Shown: positions 24,492-34,391, numbered from the stretch's first letter. The stretch is DNA of 64,000 bases from CAYHCE01 sp964355015 (GCA_964355015.1 CAYHCE010000002.1:1-64000), one strand, 5' to 3'. The notes: generated by a model not told the origin, from the letters alone. Numbers and translations: made by a program.

Positions 24492-26630
24492 ATGAACGAT
24501 CCAGTGGTGGCCCCCGAGCTCTACATCAACCGTGAGCTGAGCTGGATCGCGTTCAACAGCCGCGTGCTGGCCCAGGCCCTCGACGAGCACACGCCCCTGC
24601 TGGAGCAGGCGAAGTTCAGCGCCATCTTCAGCAACAACCTCGACGAGTTCTTCATGGTGCGGGTGGCCTCGCTGAAGTCCCAGCTGGAGGCCGGTGTCAG
24701 CACCCTCAGCGACGACGGCCTCACCCCCAAGCAGCAGCTCGAGGCGATCCAGCAGGCCCTCAGGCCCCTCCTGGAACAGCAGCAGGCCCACTACCGCCAC
24801 TACCTGAAGCAACAGCTGTTCGAGCACGGCGTGCAGCTGATCGACTACCAGCGGCTGAACAAACCACAGAAGAACTGGATCGACACCTACTTCCAGACCG
24901 CCATCTTCCCGGTGCTGACACCGCTGGCGGTGGATCCGGCCCACCCCTTCCCGTTCATGAGCAACCTCAGCCTGAATGTGGCCGCCCTGATCCGCGATCC
25001 CGACACCGGTCAGCAGCAGTTCGCACGGGTGAAGGTGCCCCAGAAGAACCTGCCCCGCTTCGTGGAGATCCCCACCGAGCTCTGCAGCCGCAAGCCGGCA
25101 CCGGTGTACACGGCCGTACCACTGGAGCAGGTGGTGGCCTTCAACCTTCAGCTGCTCTTTCCCGGCATGACGATCGAAGGGCACTACTTCTTCCGCGTCA
25201 CCCGCGACGCCGACCTGGAGCTGCGCGATCTGGAGGCCGACGATCTGATGGAGGCCCTGCAGGAGGGCCTGCGCAAACGGCGGCGTGGCGGTGAGGTGGT
25301 CCGGCTCGAGGTCACCGACGAGATGCCCGACGAGATCGTGGAGCTTCTGATGGAGGGCACCGATGTGGATCCGGAGGATCTGTACCGGATCAACGGCCCG
25401 CTCGGCCTCGACGATCTGATGCGGCTGCTGGCGATCCCCCTGCCGGCCCTCAAGGACAGGCCGCACCAGGGTCGGACCGCCGCCGCCCTGGTGCGGGCTC
25501 AGAAAAGCCGCCTGGGGGACGGCTCGATCAAGGCGGAGGAGTTCGAGAGCATCTTCGCCGCGATCCGCCGCGGCGACGTGCTGCTGCATCACCCCTACGA
25601 CCTGTTCGCCACCTCCGTGGAGGAGTTCATCAACCAGGCCGCCGACGACCCTTCGGTGCTGGCCATCAAGATGACGCTCTACCGCACCTCGAAGGATTCG
25701 CCGATCATCGCCGCCCTGATCCGGGCCGCCGAGAACGGCAAGCAGGTGATGGCCCTGGTGGAACTCAAGGCCCGCTTCGACGAGGACAACAACATCCAGT
25801 GGGCCCGCCAGCTGGAGCACTCCGGCGTACACGTGGTCTATGGGGTACTGGGGCTGAAGACCCACACCAAGATCATGCTGGTGGTCCGCAAGGAGAAGGA
25901 ACGGCTGCGCAGCTACGTGCACATCGGCACCGGAAACTACAACTCGAAGACCTCAGGCCTCTACACCGACATCGGTCTGCTCTCGGCGCGGCCCGAACTG
26001 GGCCAGGACCTGGTGGAGCTGTTCAACTATCTCACCGGCTTTTCCAAGCAGCAGAGCTTCCGCCGCCTGCTGGTGGCGCCCGTCACCCTGCGGAAGGGGA
26101 TGGAAGCCCTGATCGAGCGGGAGATCGTCCATGCCCGCGAGGGGCGAGGCGGCCACATCCGCGCCAAGATGAATGCCCTGGTGGATCCTGCGATCATCGC
26201 CCTGCTCTACGAAGCCTCCCAGGCGGGCGTGACGATTGAGCTGATGATCCGCGGCATGTGCTCCCTGCGGCCGGGGCTGAAGGGGGTGAGCGAGAACATC
26301 CGGGTCATCAGCATCATCGGCCGCTTCCTGGAGCACTCCCGTCTGTTCTGGTTCGCCAACGGCGGCGAGCCCGAGATGTACTTCGGCAGCGCCGACTGGA
26401 TGCCGCGCAACCTGGACCGGCGAGTCGAGGCGGTGGCACCGGTGGAGGACCCCCAGCTCCGCGCTCAGCTGGAGCGGCTGCTGGAAATCTACGAGAATGA
26501 CAACTGTTCCGCCTGGGACATGCAGAGCGACGGCAGCTTCATCCAGCGACAGCCGGAGGGCGAGGACCGCTGCGCCCAGCTCGACCTGATCCGCAGCTGG
26601 CGCACCGGCCTGGCGGCGGCCAGGAGCTGA
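24492..26630 (+). CDS. ppk1: Polyphosphate kinase 1
   Basis: A 712-residue enzyme that reversibly makes polyphosphate from ATP. The N-terminal domain begins YINRELSWIAFNSRVL, the diagnostic PPK1 start. The phospholipase-D-like catalytic domain holds the two active-site histidine blocks, KTHTKIMLVVRKE near residue 460 and FLEHSRLFWFANGG near 616, with HIGTGNYNSKTS between them. ATG 24492 matches the family start; the upstream in-frame ATG at 24450 overlaps the MFS stop. Polyphosphate is a common phosphorus store in cyanobacteria. Confidence 0.96.
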   Translation: MNDPVVAPELYINRELSWIAFNSRVLAQALDEHTPLLEQAKFSAIFSNNLDEFFMVRVASLKSQLEAGVSTLSDDGLTPKQQLEAIQQALRPLLEQQQAHYRHYLKQQLFEHGVQLIDYQRLNKPQKNWIDTYFQTAIFPVLTPLAVDPAHPFPFMSNLSLNVAALIRDPDTGQQQFARVKVPQKNLPRFVEIPTELCSRKPAPVYTAVPLEQVVAFNLQLLFPGMTIEGHYFFRVTRDADLELRDLEADDLMEALQEGLRKRRRGGEVVRLEVTDEMPDEIVELLMEGTDVDPEDLYRINGPLGLDDLMRLLAIPLPALKDRPHQGRTAAALVRAQKSRLGDGSIKAEEFESIFAAIRRGDVLLHHPYDLFATSVEEFINQAADDPSVLAIKMTLYRTSKDSPIIAALIRAAENGKQVMALVELKARFDEDNNIQWARQLEHSGVHVVYGVLGLKTHTKIMLVVRKEKERLRSYVHIGTGNYNSKTSGLYTDIGLLSARPELGQDLVELFNYLTGFSKQQSFRRLLVAPVTLRKGMEALIEREIVHAREGRGGHIRAKMNALVDPAIIALLYEASQAGVTIELMIRGMCSLRPGLKGVSENIRVISIIGRFLEHSRLFWFANGGEPEMYFGSADWMPRNLDRRVEAVAPVEDPQLRAQLERLLEIYENDNCSAWDMQSDGSFIQRQPEGEDRCAQLDLIRSWRTGLAAARS

Positions 26631-26826
26631 GCCGGGGCCATTGGCTCACGCGGCGGCGATCACAGGATCCAGTGTGCATGGCTACCAGAAAAAAAGGCAG
26701 GGGCAGCATGCACAACTCCATGAAGAAAATACAGCCGCCGGTTTGCGGAAATTCTTCACTTTCAGCTCGCTGCCAACGCCCCAACCCTGCTATGTTCCGG
26801 CCACAACTGAATGGGAGGCCGGGGTG

Positions 26827-27807
26827 ATGGGGACACCTCTGCGATCCACCCCCGCCACGGGCCTGGCTCCATCCGGTGCCAGGCCTGCAGCCAGGGTGGT
26901 GCAGGCGAAGACCGGGGGTGGTCGGCTCAGCGCCGACTCCATCGGTTGGTATCTGAGCAACATCGGACGCGTTCCCCTGCTGACGGCAGCCGAGGAAATC
27001 GAACTGGCTCACCATGTCCAGGCGATGAAACGCCTCCACGAGCTGCCCGAGGAAGCGCTCACGCCGCGGCAGCGCCACCTGATTCGCATGGGCGTCCGGG
27101 CCCGTGATCGCATGATGGCCGCCAACCTCCGCCTCGTCGTCAGCGTTGCGAAGAAGTATCAGAACCAGGGCCTCGAACTGCTCGATCTCGTGCAGGAGGG
27201 GGCGATCGGCCTCGAGCGCGCCGTCGACAAGTTCGATCCGGCCATGGGCTACAAGTTCTCCACCTACGCCTACTGGTGGATCCGCCAGGGCATGACGCGA
27301 GCGATCGACAACAGCGCCCGCACGATCCGGCTACCGATCCATATCAGCGAGAAGCTCTCGAAGATGCGCCGCATCACCCGGGAGCTCTCGCACCGCTTCG
27401 GCCGCCAGCCCAACCGGCTTGAGCTCGCCCACGCCATGGGCATGGAATCGCAGGATCTCGAAGAGCTGATCTCCCAGAGCGCCCCCTGCGCCTCCCTCGA
27501 CGCCCATGCCCGCGGCGAGGAGGACCGCAGCACCCTCGGGGAGCTGATCGCGGATCCGGCCAGCACCGAGCCGATGGATCACATGGATCGCAGCATCCAG
27601 AAGGAGCATCTGGGTGCCTGGCTCTCCCAGCTCAACGACCGGGAGCAGGAGATCCTGCGGCTCCGCTTCGGCCTGGAGGGCAAGGAGCCACTCACCCTCG
27701 CCGAGATCGGTCGCAAGATCAACGTGTCACGGGAACGCGTTAGGCAGCTGGAGGCCAAGGCGATCATGAAGCTGCGTTTGATGAGCAACTACCAGCAGGC
27801 CGCCTGA
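26827..27807 (+). CDS. Group 2 sigma-70 factor
   Basis: A 326-residue RNA polymerase sigma factor. Region 1.2 starts DSIGWYLSNIGRVPLLTAAE; region 2 has NLRLVVSVAKKYQNQGLELL, then YKFSTYAYWWIRQGM (2.3-2.4). Region 3 follows, and region 4.2 ends LTLAEIGRKINVSRERVRQL, the helix-turn-helix that contacts the -35 element. It lacks the long N-terminal acidic region of the primary sigma, so it belongs to the cyanobacterial group 2 type that responds to stress and light; which member is not certain. ATG at 26827 (GTG three bases earlier also possible). A possible promoter with an extended -10-like tgctatgtt lies near 26790-26800. Confidence 0.9.
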   Translation: MGTPLRSTPATGLAPSGARPAARVVQAKTGGGRLSADSIGWYLSNIGRVPLLTAAEEIELAHHVQAMKRLHELPEEALTPRQRHLIRMGVRARDRMMAANLRLVVSVAKKYQNQGLELLDLVQEGAIGLERAVDKFDPAMGYKFSTYAYWWIRQGMTRAIDNSARTIRLPIHISEKLSKMRRITRELSHRFGRQPNRLELAHAMGMESQDLEELISQSAPCASLDAHARGEEDRSTLGELIADPASTEPMDHMDRSIQKEHLGAWLSQLNDREQEILRLRFGLEGKEPLTLAEIGRKINVSRERVRQLEAKAIMKLRLMSNYQQAA

Positions 27808-27835
27808 ACACCACGGCCCGGCAGGCTGACGCTCC

Positions 27836-28546
27836 TTGAGCGTTGCGGCGCCGATGGACCACCTGCAGGCCCTGTGGGCAGGAGCGCCCGGGATGGCACG
27901 GCAGGGAGTGGGGGGCTGTGCCGTTCTTCTGTGGCTCTCCCTCCTCTCAGCGCTGTCCCTGCGGCTGCGGGCCCGATGGCCGCAGCAGCGCGAGTGGAGC
28001 CGCAAGCTTCTGCACATCGGCACCGGCCCGGTCGTGCTGATTGCCTGGGCCCTGGGCATCGAGCGTGCGATCGCCCTGCCGGCGGCGGCGGCGGTCACCC
28101 TCCTGACCGCCCTGAACCACTACTTCCGCCTGCTGCCCGCCGTGGAGGACGTGGGTCGCCACAGCTACGGCACGGTGGCCTATGGCGCCGCCATCACCGT
28201 GCTGCTGGCGCTCTTCTGGCCCTGGCAACCGACAGCAGTGGCTGCCGGGGTGCTGGTCATGGCCCTGGGCGATGGCCTGGCGGGGCTGCTGGGGGCCTCG
28301 CTCCCCTCACCGAGCTGGACTCTCTGGGGCCAGCGAAAATCGGTGCTTGGCACCGCCTCAATGGCGGTTGTGAGCCTGGCGGTACTGCTGGTCCTGCGGG
28401 CCGCCGGCGGGGTGGGTCCACCCGCCAGCGCCCTGGTGCTGATCGCCCTTGTGGCGGTGCTGCTGGAGCAGATCGCGCTGCTCGGCATCGACAATCTCAG
28501 TGTGCCGGTGGCGACGGGGTTGCTGTGGCACTGGCTGACCACCTGA
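27836..28546 (+). CDS. Phytol kinase-like protein (VTE5/SEC59 family)
   Basis: A 236-residue integral membrane protein with several helices, of the SEC59/VTE5 dolichol/phytol kinase family that recycles phytol from chlorophyll breakdown. Conserved blocks are WSRKLLHIGTGPVVLI near residue 57, EDVGRHSYGTVAYG near 103 and VLVMALGDGLAGLLG near 138, followed by GQRKSVLGTASM, the family's lysine-rich loop. The start codon is TTG at 27836; the first ATG is at 27854. Placed after the sigma factor gene. Phytol kinase is the likely but untested activity. Confidence 0.85.
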   Translation: MSVAAPMDHLQALWAGAPGMARQGVGGCAVLLWLSLLSALSLRLRARWPQQREWSRKLLHIGTGPVVLIAWALGIERAIALPAAAAVTLLTALNHYFRLLPAVEDVGRHSYGTVAYGAAITVLLALFWPWQPTAVAAGVLVMALGDGLAGLLGASLPSPSWTLWGQRKSVLGTASMAVVSLAVLLVLRAAGGVGPPASALVLIALVAVLLEQIALLGIDNLSVPVATGLLWHWLTT

Positions 28547-28550
28547 GGAT

Positions 28551-29006
28551 TTAGGAGCCGACAAAGCCTTCCATCGCCCCCAGCAGGATCGCCAGCGAGA
28601 GGGCACCCGGATCGGGATGGCCCAGGGCCCCCTCTCCCAGGGAGCGGGCGCTGCCGTGGCGGCCGGCTGCAGCTCATCCACCAGGGTCTTATCACAGGGG
28701 GGTGGCCCCGCCGCGCCGGCACACGCCCGCCAGGCCTGCCTCCAGAAAGGTCGACAGGGCGGCGGCATCGAAGCGATTCAGCCCGGCCAGGGCTATGGCA
28801 CCGAAGGCCGCGGCCACGTCGCTGACCTCCGCCGACTCGAGCGCCAGCCTTGCCGCGGTCATGCCGCGCTGCATCCCCAGACGATGATCGCCATCGCCGA
28901 TCCGCCGGTCTGCCTCCGTGAGCTCACTCTCGGCCGCCATGACCTCCGCACAGACCCGCAGCAGCATCGCCTTGACGGCATCGGCAGCGAGCGGCTCTGC
29001 TGGCAT
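28551..29006 (-). pseudogene. dhaL: DhaL-type dihydroxyacetone kinase subunit, broken
   Basis: The N-terminal half (from ATG 29006) reads DRRIGDGDHRLGMQRGMTAA, the magnesium/ATP-binding GDGDH block of DhaL, up to about 28690. A second frame supplies DKTLVDELQPAATAA (about 28630-28690), where DhaL has GDKTMLDAL. A third ends with SLGEGALGHPDPGALSLAIL just before the stop at 28551-28553. The parts between, about 80 residues of helix, are missing. Three frames and lost segments mean no functional subunit. It converges with the phytol kinase gene, 4 bases apart. Confidence 0.7.
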
Positions 29007-29044
29007 GGGGTGGGGCAGCGAAGGGTGAAGGATGGCCTGGAACC

Positions 29045-29957
29045 TCAGGGTTTGGTGTAGCCGAGGCTGTGGCAGGGCCGATCCCACAACGCTTTCAGTT
29101 CCGCATCCAGCCAGGTGAGGCTGAAGCTGACGCCCCCCATCTCCTGAGAGGTGGCCAGCGGACCGACGATGGTTTGGTGGACCCGCAGACCTCGGGCCTC
29201 GAGAATCGGCCGCGCCGCCCGCAGCAGGATCAGCAGCTCCATCATCTGGGTGCTGCCCAGGCTGTTGACGACGAAGACGATCTCGTCGCCCTCGCTCAGG
29301 GCCAGATCATCGGCGAACAGCCGCTCCAGCAACTGGGGGACGAGTGCATCGGCGCTGCAGAACGGGATCAGCCCGACGCCAGGCTCGCCGTGGAGGCCCA
29401 TGCCCAGTCCAAGCTGATCATCGGCCAGCTCGAAACCCGGCAAGCCGGTGGCCGGCAGGGTGCCTGGCCGGGTGGGTGATCGGCACCAGTCCGGCAATGC
29501 CGCGGCGGTCCTGCTTCCGGCTGGGTGGGGCCGCCGCCACATCGTCGGCCACCAGCACAGTGCGCACCTGGATGCCCTCCTCGGCCGCGAGCTTGGCGCC
29601 GATATCGAAGTTCATCACGTCCCCTGCGTAGTCGCCGTAGAGGTAAAGCACTCCCCGGCCCCGGCTCACCGCCTGGGTGGCCTCGAGCACGATGTCGGGG
29701 AACGGGGAGGCGAAGAACTCGCCGACCGCGGCCGCATCGGCCATGCCGGGCCCGATCAGGCCGTGGTAAGCGGGCTCATGGCCCGATCCGCCGCCCAGCA
29801 GCAGGCCGGGGGCATCGGGCCGCAGCTGGTTGAGCACGATGCTGCGCCGCCCGACACGGCGGGCCAGTCCGTCATAGGCAAGCACCAGGCCGTCGAGCAT
29901 CTCGTCGGCGCAGTGAAGCGGATCGTTGAGCAGCTTCTTGGCGGGGGGGCCGGACAT
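29045..29957 (-). pseudogene. dhaK: DhaK-type dihydroxyacetone kinase subunit, broken
   Basis: From ATG 29957 the frame gives MSGPPAKKLLNDPLHCADEM and LLLGGGSGHEPAYHGLIGPG, the dihydroxyacetone-binding start of DhaK, to RRGIAGLVPITH near 29470. A different frame then resumes with LPATGLPGFELADDQLGLGM and GLHGEPGVGLI, which contains the histidine that binds the substrate, and runs to the stop at 29045. Missing is a segment of about 35-40 residues that normally spans from GLVPVFKIAG to the SPCTIP loop. The two halves together approach family length but cannot be read as one protein. Confidence 0.75.
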
Positions 29958-30005
29958 GCATCTGATCCAGGGATCCCCATCTTCCGGCAAGCTCCGGGCC
30001 TCCGC

Positions 30006-30347
30006 TCAGGCCCGGAGCATCTCCTCGCAACGGTGCTGCCAGTCGGCAGGGGTGCCGAGGCCTGCCACCAGCAGCCGATCAGCGGGCTCCTCCCGCAGGC
30101 GCAGCTGCCACTGGCGGATCACCTCCGCCCGTTCCATCCAGACATGCAGCACCGTGCGCTGGATCCCCTCCGGATCCCAGCCGCGCTGCCGGGCGGAGGC
30201 CTGCGCCCAACCGAGCAGATCATCGAGCTGAAACGGCCGGAAGCCAGCGAAAACAGGCCCCGCTGCCGGCACGAAGCCCGCACTCTGCTCCAGATAAAAC
30301 ATCTGCAGAGGCTCGGAAAGGCCGCAGAACTGCAGAAAATAGGTCAT
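30006..30347 (-). CDS. Conserved hypothetical protein
   Basis: A 113-residue protein without signal peptide or membrane segment. I do not recognise it. Features: aromatic-rich N-terminus MTYFLQFCGLSEPLQMFYLE, a segment FRPFQLDDLLGWAQ, and a helical C-terminus. ATG 30347 is favoured because the longer start (30380) adds only a charged stub. It lies upstream of the dead dhaK gene on the same strand, about 50 bases away. Confidence 0.55.
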   Translation of the reverse strand: MTYFLQFCGLSEPLQMFYLEQSAGFVPAAGPVFAGFRPFQLDDLLGWAQASARQRGWDPEGIQRTVLHVWMERAEVIRQWQLRLREEPADRLLVAGLGTPADWQHRCEEMLRA

Positions 30348-30393
30348 CGCCAGACCCCTCCTTTCAGGTGATGTCGGCAAGCTAGAGGGGACG

Positions 30394-30420
30394 AAAAAAC
30401 ACGCTGTTCAATCAGAACAG
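30394..30420 (-). terminator. Possible intrinsic terminator downstream of the DAHP synthase gene
   Basis: ctgttc (30404-30409) pairs with gaacag (30415-30420) around a five-base loop. On the minus strand six T residues follow four bases after the stem (30394-30399). The stem is short, so strength is uncertain. Confidence 0.35.
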
Positions 30421-30550
30421 TTCGTTGTGCTCGGTATCAACCTGGCAGTCACATTGCCTGACTGCCAGAATGCCTGCAAGCATGGAAATGCGCTGCCAGG
30501 AGATACCGCCTCGCAGCACCGCCTCGCGCAGCACCGCCCTGGCCAGTTCC

Positions 30551-31624
30551 TCAGACCGCCGCCAGGGTCCGGGCCTGCGACCGCTTGACCGCCGCGGCCA
30601 GCCCGTCCAGCAACGCTCGGGTGGTTTCGAGATCGATGCAGGCATCGGTGATGCTCTGGCCGTAGGTGAGCTGCGACAGATCCGCCGGGATCTTCTGGTG
30701 GCCGGCCACCAGATGGCTCTCGATCATCACCCCCATCACGGGGGAGGTGCCCCGCTCGACCTGCTCGCCCACCCGCGCCAGCACCTCGCCCTGCAGGCGG
30801 TAGTCCTTGTTGGAGTTGCCATGGCTGCAGTCCACCATCAGCCGGGCCGGCAGGCCCACCTTGGCCAGGGCGGCGGCGGCTTCCTGCACGGCTTCGGCGT
30901 GGTAGTTGGTGCCGCGCTTGCCGCCCCGCAGCACCAGGTGGCCATCGGGATTGCCGGTGGTGGAGACGATCGCCGCCTGGCCCTGGCTGCTGATGCCGAG
31001 GAAGTGGTGGGGCCTCGCCGCCGCCTCCATGGCGTTGATCGCCGTCATGGCGCTGCCGTCGGTGCCGTTCTTGAAGCCGATCGGCATCGACAGCCCCGAG
31101 GCCATCTCACGGTGGGTCTGGCTTTCGGTGGTGCGGGCGCCGATCGCCGTCCAGGCGATCAGGTCGGCGATGTACTGGGGCACCACCGGGTCGAGCAGCT
31201 CGGTGGCCGCCGGCAGACCCAGCTCGGCGAGATGGAGCAGCAGGCCTCTGGCCAGCCGCAGGCCGGTGTTGATGTCGTAGCTGTGGTCGAGGTGGGGATC
31301 GTTGATGAGCCCCTTCCAGCCCACGGTGGTGCGGGGCTTCTCGAAGTACACCCGCATCACCACCTCCAGCTGGTCCCTGTGGCGCTGGTGTGATTCAACG
31401 ATGGCGGCAGCATACTCCTTGGCGGCGTCCACGTCGTGGACGGAGCAGGGTCCCACAATCACCAGCAAGCGGGAATCGCGGCCATGCAGGATCGCCTTGA
31501 TCCGCTCCCGAGCCTCCAGCACCGTGGCGGCCGCCCGATCGGTGAGGGAAAGTTCCCGGTGGAGCACGGCCGGGGCCACGAGCGGCCGGGTCTCCACCAC
31601 ATGGAGGTCTGATGTGGAGATCAT
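30551..31624 (-). CDS. aroG: 3-deoxy-7-phosphoheptulonate (DAHP) synthase
   Basis: A 357-residue type I DAHP synthase, the first enzyme of the shikimate pathway (phosphoenolpyruvate plus erythrose-4-phosphate). The active-site blocks are LLVIVGPCSVHDVDAAKEYA near residue 50, MRVYFEKPRTTVGWKGLIND near 90, AWTAIGARTTESQTHREMAS near 160, GFKNGTDGS near 190, and VDCSHGNSNKDYR near 268. The size and motifs fit the feedback-inhibited AroFGH class. ATG 31624. Divergent from acnB. A second shikimate gene, aroE, lies 14 kb away. Confidence 0.96.
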   Translation of the reverse strand: MISTSDLHVVETRPLVAPAVLHRELSLTDRAAATVLEARERIKAILHGRDSRLLVIVGPCSVHDVDAAKEYAAAIVESHQRHRDQLEVVMRVYFEKPRTTVGWKGLINDPHLDHSYDINTGLRLARGLLLHLAELGLPAATELLDPVVPQYIADLIAWTAIGARTTESQTHREMASGLSMPIGFKNGTDGSAMTAINAMEAAARPHHFLGISSQGQAAIVSTTGNPDGHLVLRGGKRGTNYHAEAVQEAAAALAKVGLPARLMVDCSHGNSNKDYRLQGEVLARVGEQVERGTSPVMGVMIESHLVAGHQKIPADLSQLTYGQSITDACIDLETTRALLDGLAAAVKRSQARTLAAV

Positions 31625-31775
31625 GCCGGGAGCGGTCCTGAACCGTGGGCCAATCCACAAGCTTAGGTCAGGGGTCTGGCGGGGTCCCGGCCTCCGGTGC
31701 GGACTTTGGCAGCGATCGTGACCCCAGCCGGCCCGACGGCCCAGAAGAATGGAACCAGATCGCCATGGCTGCGGA

Positions 31776-34391
31776 ATGCTGGGACCCGACCTGCTGGCCA
31801 CCTATCGCGAGGCCGCCGCGGAGCGCGAGGCGCTCGGAGTCCCGCCCCTGCCCCTGAGCGCCGACCAGGCCCAGGCGCTCACCCAGCTGCTGGAGCAGCC
31901 TCCCGCCGGCGAGGAGGCCTTCCTGCTGAACCTGCTGAGCGAACGCATCCCACCCGGGGTCGATGAGGCGGCCTATGTGAAGGCCGGCTGGCTGAGCGCC
32001 GTGGCCCAGGGCAGCGCCACCAGCCCTCTGGTGAGCCCAATCGAGGCCACACGGCTGCTCGCCACCATGATCGGCGGCTACAACGTCGGCGCCCTGATCG
32101 AGCTGCTGGGCCACGCCGATGCGTCTATCACCGCCGAGGCCGCCGCGGGCCTGAGCCGCACGTTGCTGGTCTACGACGCCTTCCACGACGTGCTGGAGCT
32201 GGCCGGGACCAACTCCTGGGCGAAGCAGGTGGTCGACAGCTGGGCCGGCGCCGAGTGGTTCACCGCCAAGCCCGAGCTGCCCGAAGCGATCACCGTCACG
32301 GTGTTCAAGGTGGAGGGCGAAACCAACACCGACGACCTTTCCCCCGCCACCCACGCCACCACCCGCCCCGATATTCCCCTGCATGCCCAGGCCATGCTGG
32401 AAACGCGGATGCCCGGCGGCCTGGCGCTGATCGCGGAGCTCAAGGCCAAGGGCCATCCCGTGGCCTACGTGGGCGACGTGGTGGGCACCGGCAGCTCGCG
32501 CAAATCGGCGATCAACTCGGTGCTCTGGCACACCGGCACCGACATCCCCCACGTTCCCAATAAGCGCAGCGGTGGCGTGGTGCTGGGCGGCAAGATCGCG
32601 CCGATCTTCTTCAACACCGCCGAGGATTCCGGCGCCCTGCCGATCGAATGCGACGTCACGGCGCTCGGCAGCGGCGACGTGATCACGATCCGCCCCTCCG
32701 CCGGCACGATCGAGCGCGCCACCGGAGAGCCGAACGCAGGCGAGATCGTGGCCCGCTTCGAGCTCAAGCCCAGCACCATCGCCGATGAGGTGCGTGCCGG
32801 CGGCCGTATCCCTCTGCTGATCGGCCGTTCCCTCACGGACAAGGTGCGGGGCCTTCTGGGCCTGCCCGCCTCCGACCTGTTCATCCGGCCCTGCCCCCCC
32901 GTGGATACCGGCAAAGGCTTCACCCTGGCCCAGAAGATGGTCGGCAGGGCCTGCGGCCTGCCGGGCGTGCGCCCCGGCACCAGCTGCGAGCCGCTGATGA
33001 CCACCGTGGGCAGCCAGGACACCACCGGGCCGATGACCCGCGACGAGATGAAGGAGCTGGCCTGCCTCGGCTTCTCCGCCGATCTGGTGCTGCAGAGCTT
33101 CTGCCACACCGCCGCCTACCCCAAGCCGGTGGACCTCAAGACCCACGCCGAGCTGCCCGACTTCATCAGCTCCCGCGGCGGTGTGGCCCTGCGCCCCGGC
33201 GACGGCATCATCCACAGCTGGCTGAACCGCATGCTCCTGCCCGACACGGTGGGCACCGGCGGCGACAGCCACACCCGCTTCCCCCTCGGCATCTCCTTCC
33301 CGGCCGGCTCGGGCCTGGTGGCTTTCGCCGCCGCCATCGGCGCCATGCCGCTGGACATGCCTGAATCGGTGCTGGTGCGCTTCAGCGGTGCGTTGCAGCC
33401 GGGCGTCACCCTGCGCGATGTGGTGAACGCCATCCCCTGGGTGGCGATCCAGAAGGGCCTGCTCACGGTGGCCAAAGCGGGCAAGATCAACGTGTTCTCC
33501 GGCCGGATCATGGAGATCGAAGGGCTGCCTGATCTCAAGCTGGAGCAGGCGTTCGAACTGACGGATGCGACTGCCGAACGGTCCTGTGCCGGCTGCACGA
33601 TCAAGCTCTCGGAAGCCACCGTGGCCGAATACCTGCGCAGCAACGTGGCGCTGCTCAAGAACATGATCGCCCGCGGCTATCACGATGAGCGCACGATGGC
33701 CCGGCGCATCAGGGCGATGGAGGCCTGGCTGGCCGATCCCCAGCTGATGGCCGCGGATGCCGACGCCGAGTACGCCGAAATCATCGAGATCAACCTCGAC
33801 GAACTGACGGAACCGGTGCTGGCCTGCCCCAACGATCCCGACAACGTCAAGCTGCTCTCAGAGGTGGCCGGCGACCGGATCGATGAGGTGTTCATCGGCT
33901 CCTGCATGACCAACATCGGCCACTACCGCGCCGCCGCCACCGTGCTGGATGGGGCGGGACCCAGCCAGGCCAGGCTCTGGGTCTGCCCCCCCACCCGCAT
34001 GGACGACGAAGTGCTGCGCGCCGAGGGCTACACCACCAAGTTCGAGGCTGCCGGCGCCCGCATGGAACTTCCCGGCTGCTCACTCTGCATGGGCAACCAG
34101 GCCCGCGTCGATGACAACACCACAGTGTTCTCCACCAGCACCCGCAACTTCAACAACCGCCTGGGCAATGGTGCCCAGGTTTACCTGGGCAGCGCCGAGC
34201 TGGCGGCGGTCTGCGCCCTGCTGGGTCACATCCCCACCCCGGCCGAGTATCTGGAGATCGCCGCGGCCAAGATCGATCCCCTCTCCGATCAGCTCTACCG
34301 CTACCTCAACTTCGATCAGATCGAGGGCTTCGAAGACCAAGGGCGCGTGGTGAGCGAGGAGGACGAAGCAAGGGTGCTGGCGGAGGTTTGA
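31776..34391 (+). CDS. acnB: Aconitate hydratase B
   Basis: An 871-residue aconitase of the AcnB type, interconverting citrate and isocitrate through a [4Fe-4S] cluster. The HEAT-like N-terminal domain begins LLATYREAAAEREALGVPPL; the swivel and catalytic domains follow. Cluster cysteines are in SCAGCTIKLSEATVAEYL near residue 605 and LPGCSLCMGNQARVDDNT near 765. The substrate loop TGGDSHTRFPLGISFPAGSG is near 497. The second ATG (31776) matches the usual AcnB N-terminus; ATG 31749 would add nine residues. AcnB is the standard cyanobacterial aconitase. Divergent from the DAHP synthase gene. Confidence 0.95.
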   Translation: MLGPDLLATYREAAAEREALGVPPLPLSADQAQALTQLLEQPPAGEEAFLLNLLSERIPPGVDEAAYVKAGWLSAVAQGSATSPLVSPIEATRLLATMIGGYNVGALIELLGHADASITAEAAAGLSRTLLVYDAFHDVLELAGTNSWAKQVVDSWAGAEWFTAKPELPEAITVTVFKVEGETNTDDLSPATHATTRPDIPLHAQAMLETRMPGGLALIAELKAKGHPVAYVGDVVGTGSSRKSAINSVLWHTGTDIPHVPNKRSGGVVLGGKIAPIFFNTAEDSGALPIECDVTALGSGDVITIRPSAGTIERATGEPNAGEIVARFELKPSTIADEVRAGGRIPLLIGRSLTDKVRGLLGLPASDLFIRPCPPVDTGKGFTLAQKMVGRACGLPGVRPGTSCEPLMTTVGSQDTTGPMTRDEMKELACLGFSADLVLQSFCHTAAYPKPVDLKTHAELPDFISSRGGVALRPGDGIIHSWLNRMLLPDTVGTGGDSHTRFPLGISFPAGSGLVAFAAAIGAMPLDMPESVLVRFSGALQPGVTLRDVVNAIPWVAIQKGLLTVAKAGKINVFSGRIMEIEGLPDLKLEQAFELTDATAERSCAGCTIKLSEATVAEYLRSNVALLKNMIARGYHDERTMARRIRAMEAWLADPQLMAADADAEYAEIIEINLDELTEPVLACPNDPDNVKLLSEVAGDRIDEVFIGSCMTNIGHYRAAATVLDGAGPSQARLWVCPPTRMDDEVLRAEGYTTKFEAAGARMELPGCSLCMGNQARVDDNTTVFSTSTRNFNNRLGNGAQVYLGSAELAAVCALLGHIPTPAEYLEIAAAKIDPLSDQLYRYLNFDQIEGFEDQGRVVSEEDEARVLAEV

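Noticed and set aside
31668..33683. Long minus-strand open frame opposite acnB
   Set aside because: Shadow of acnB.
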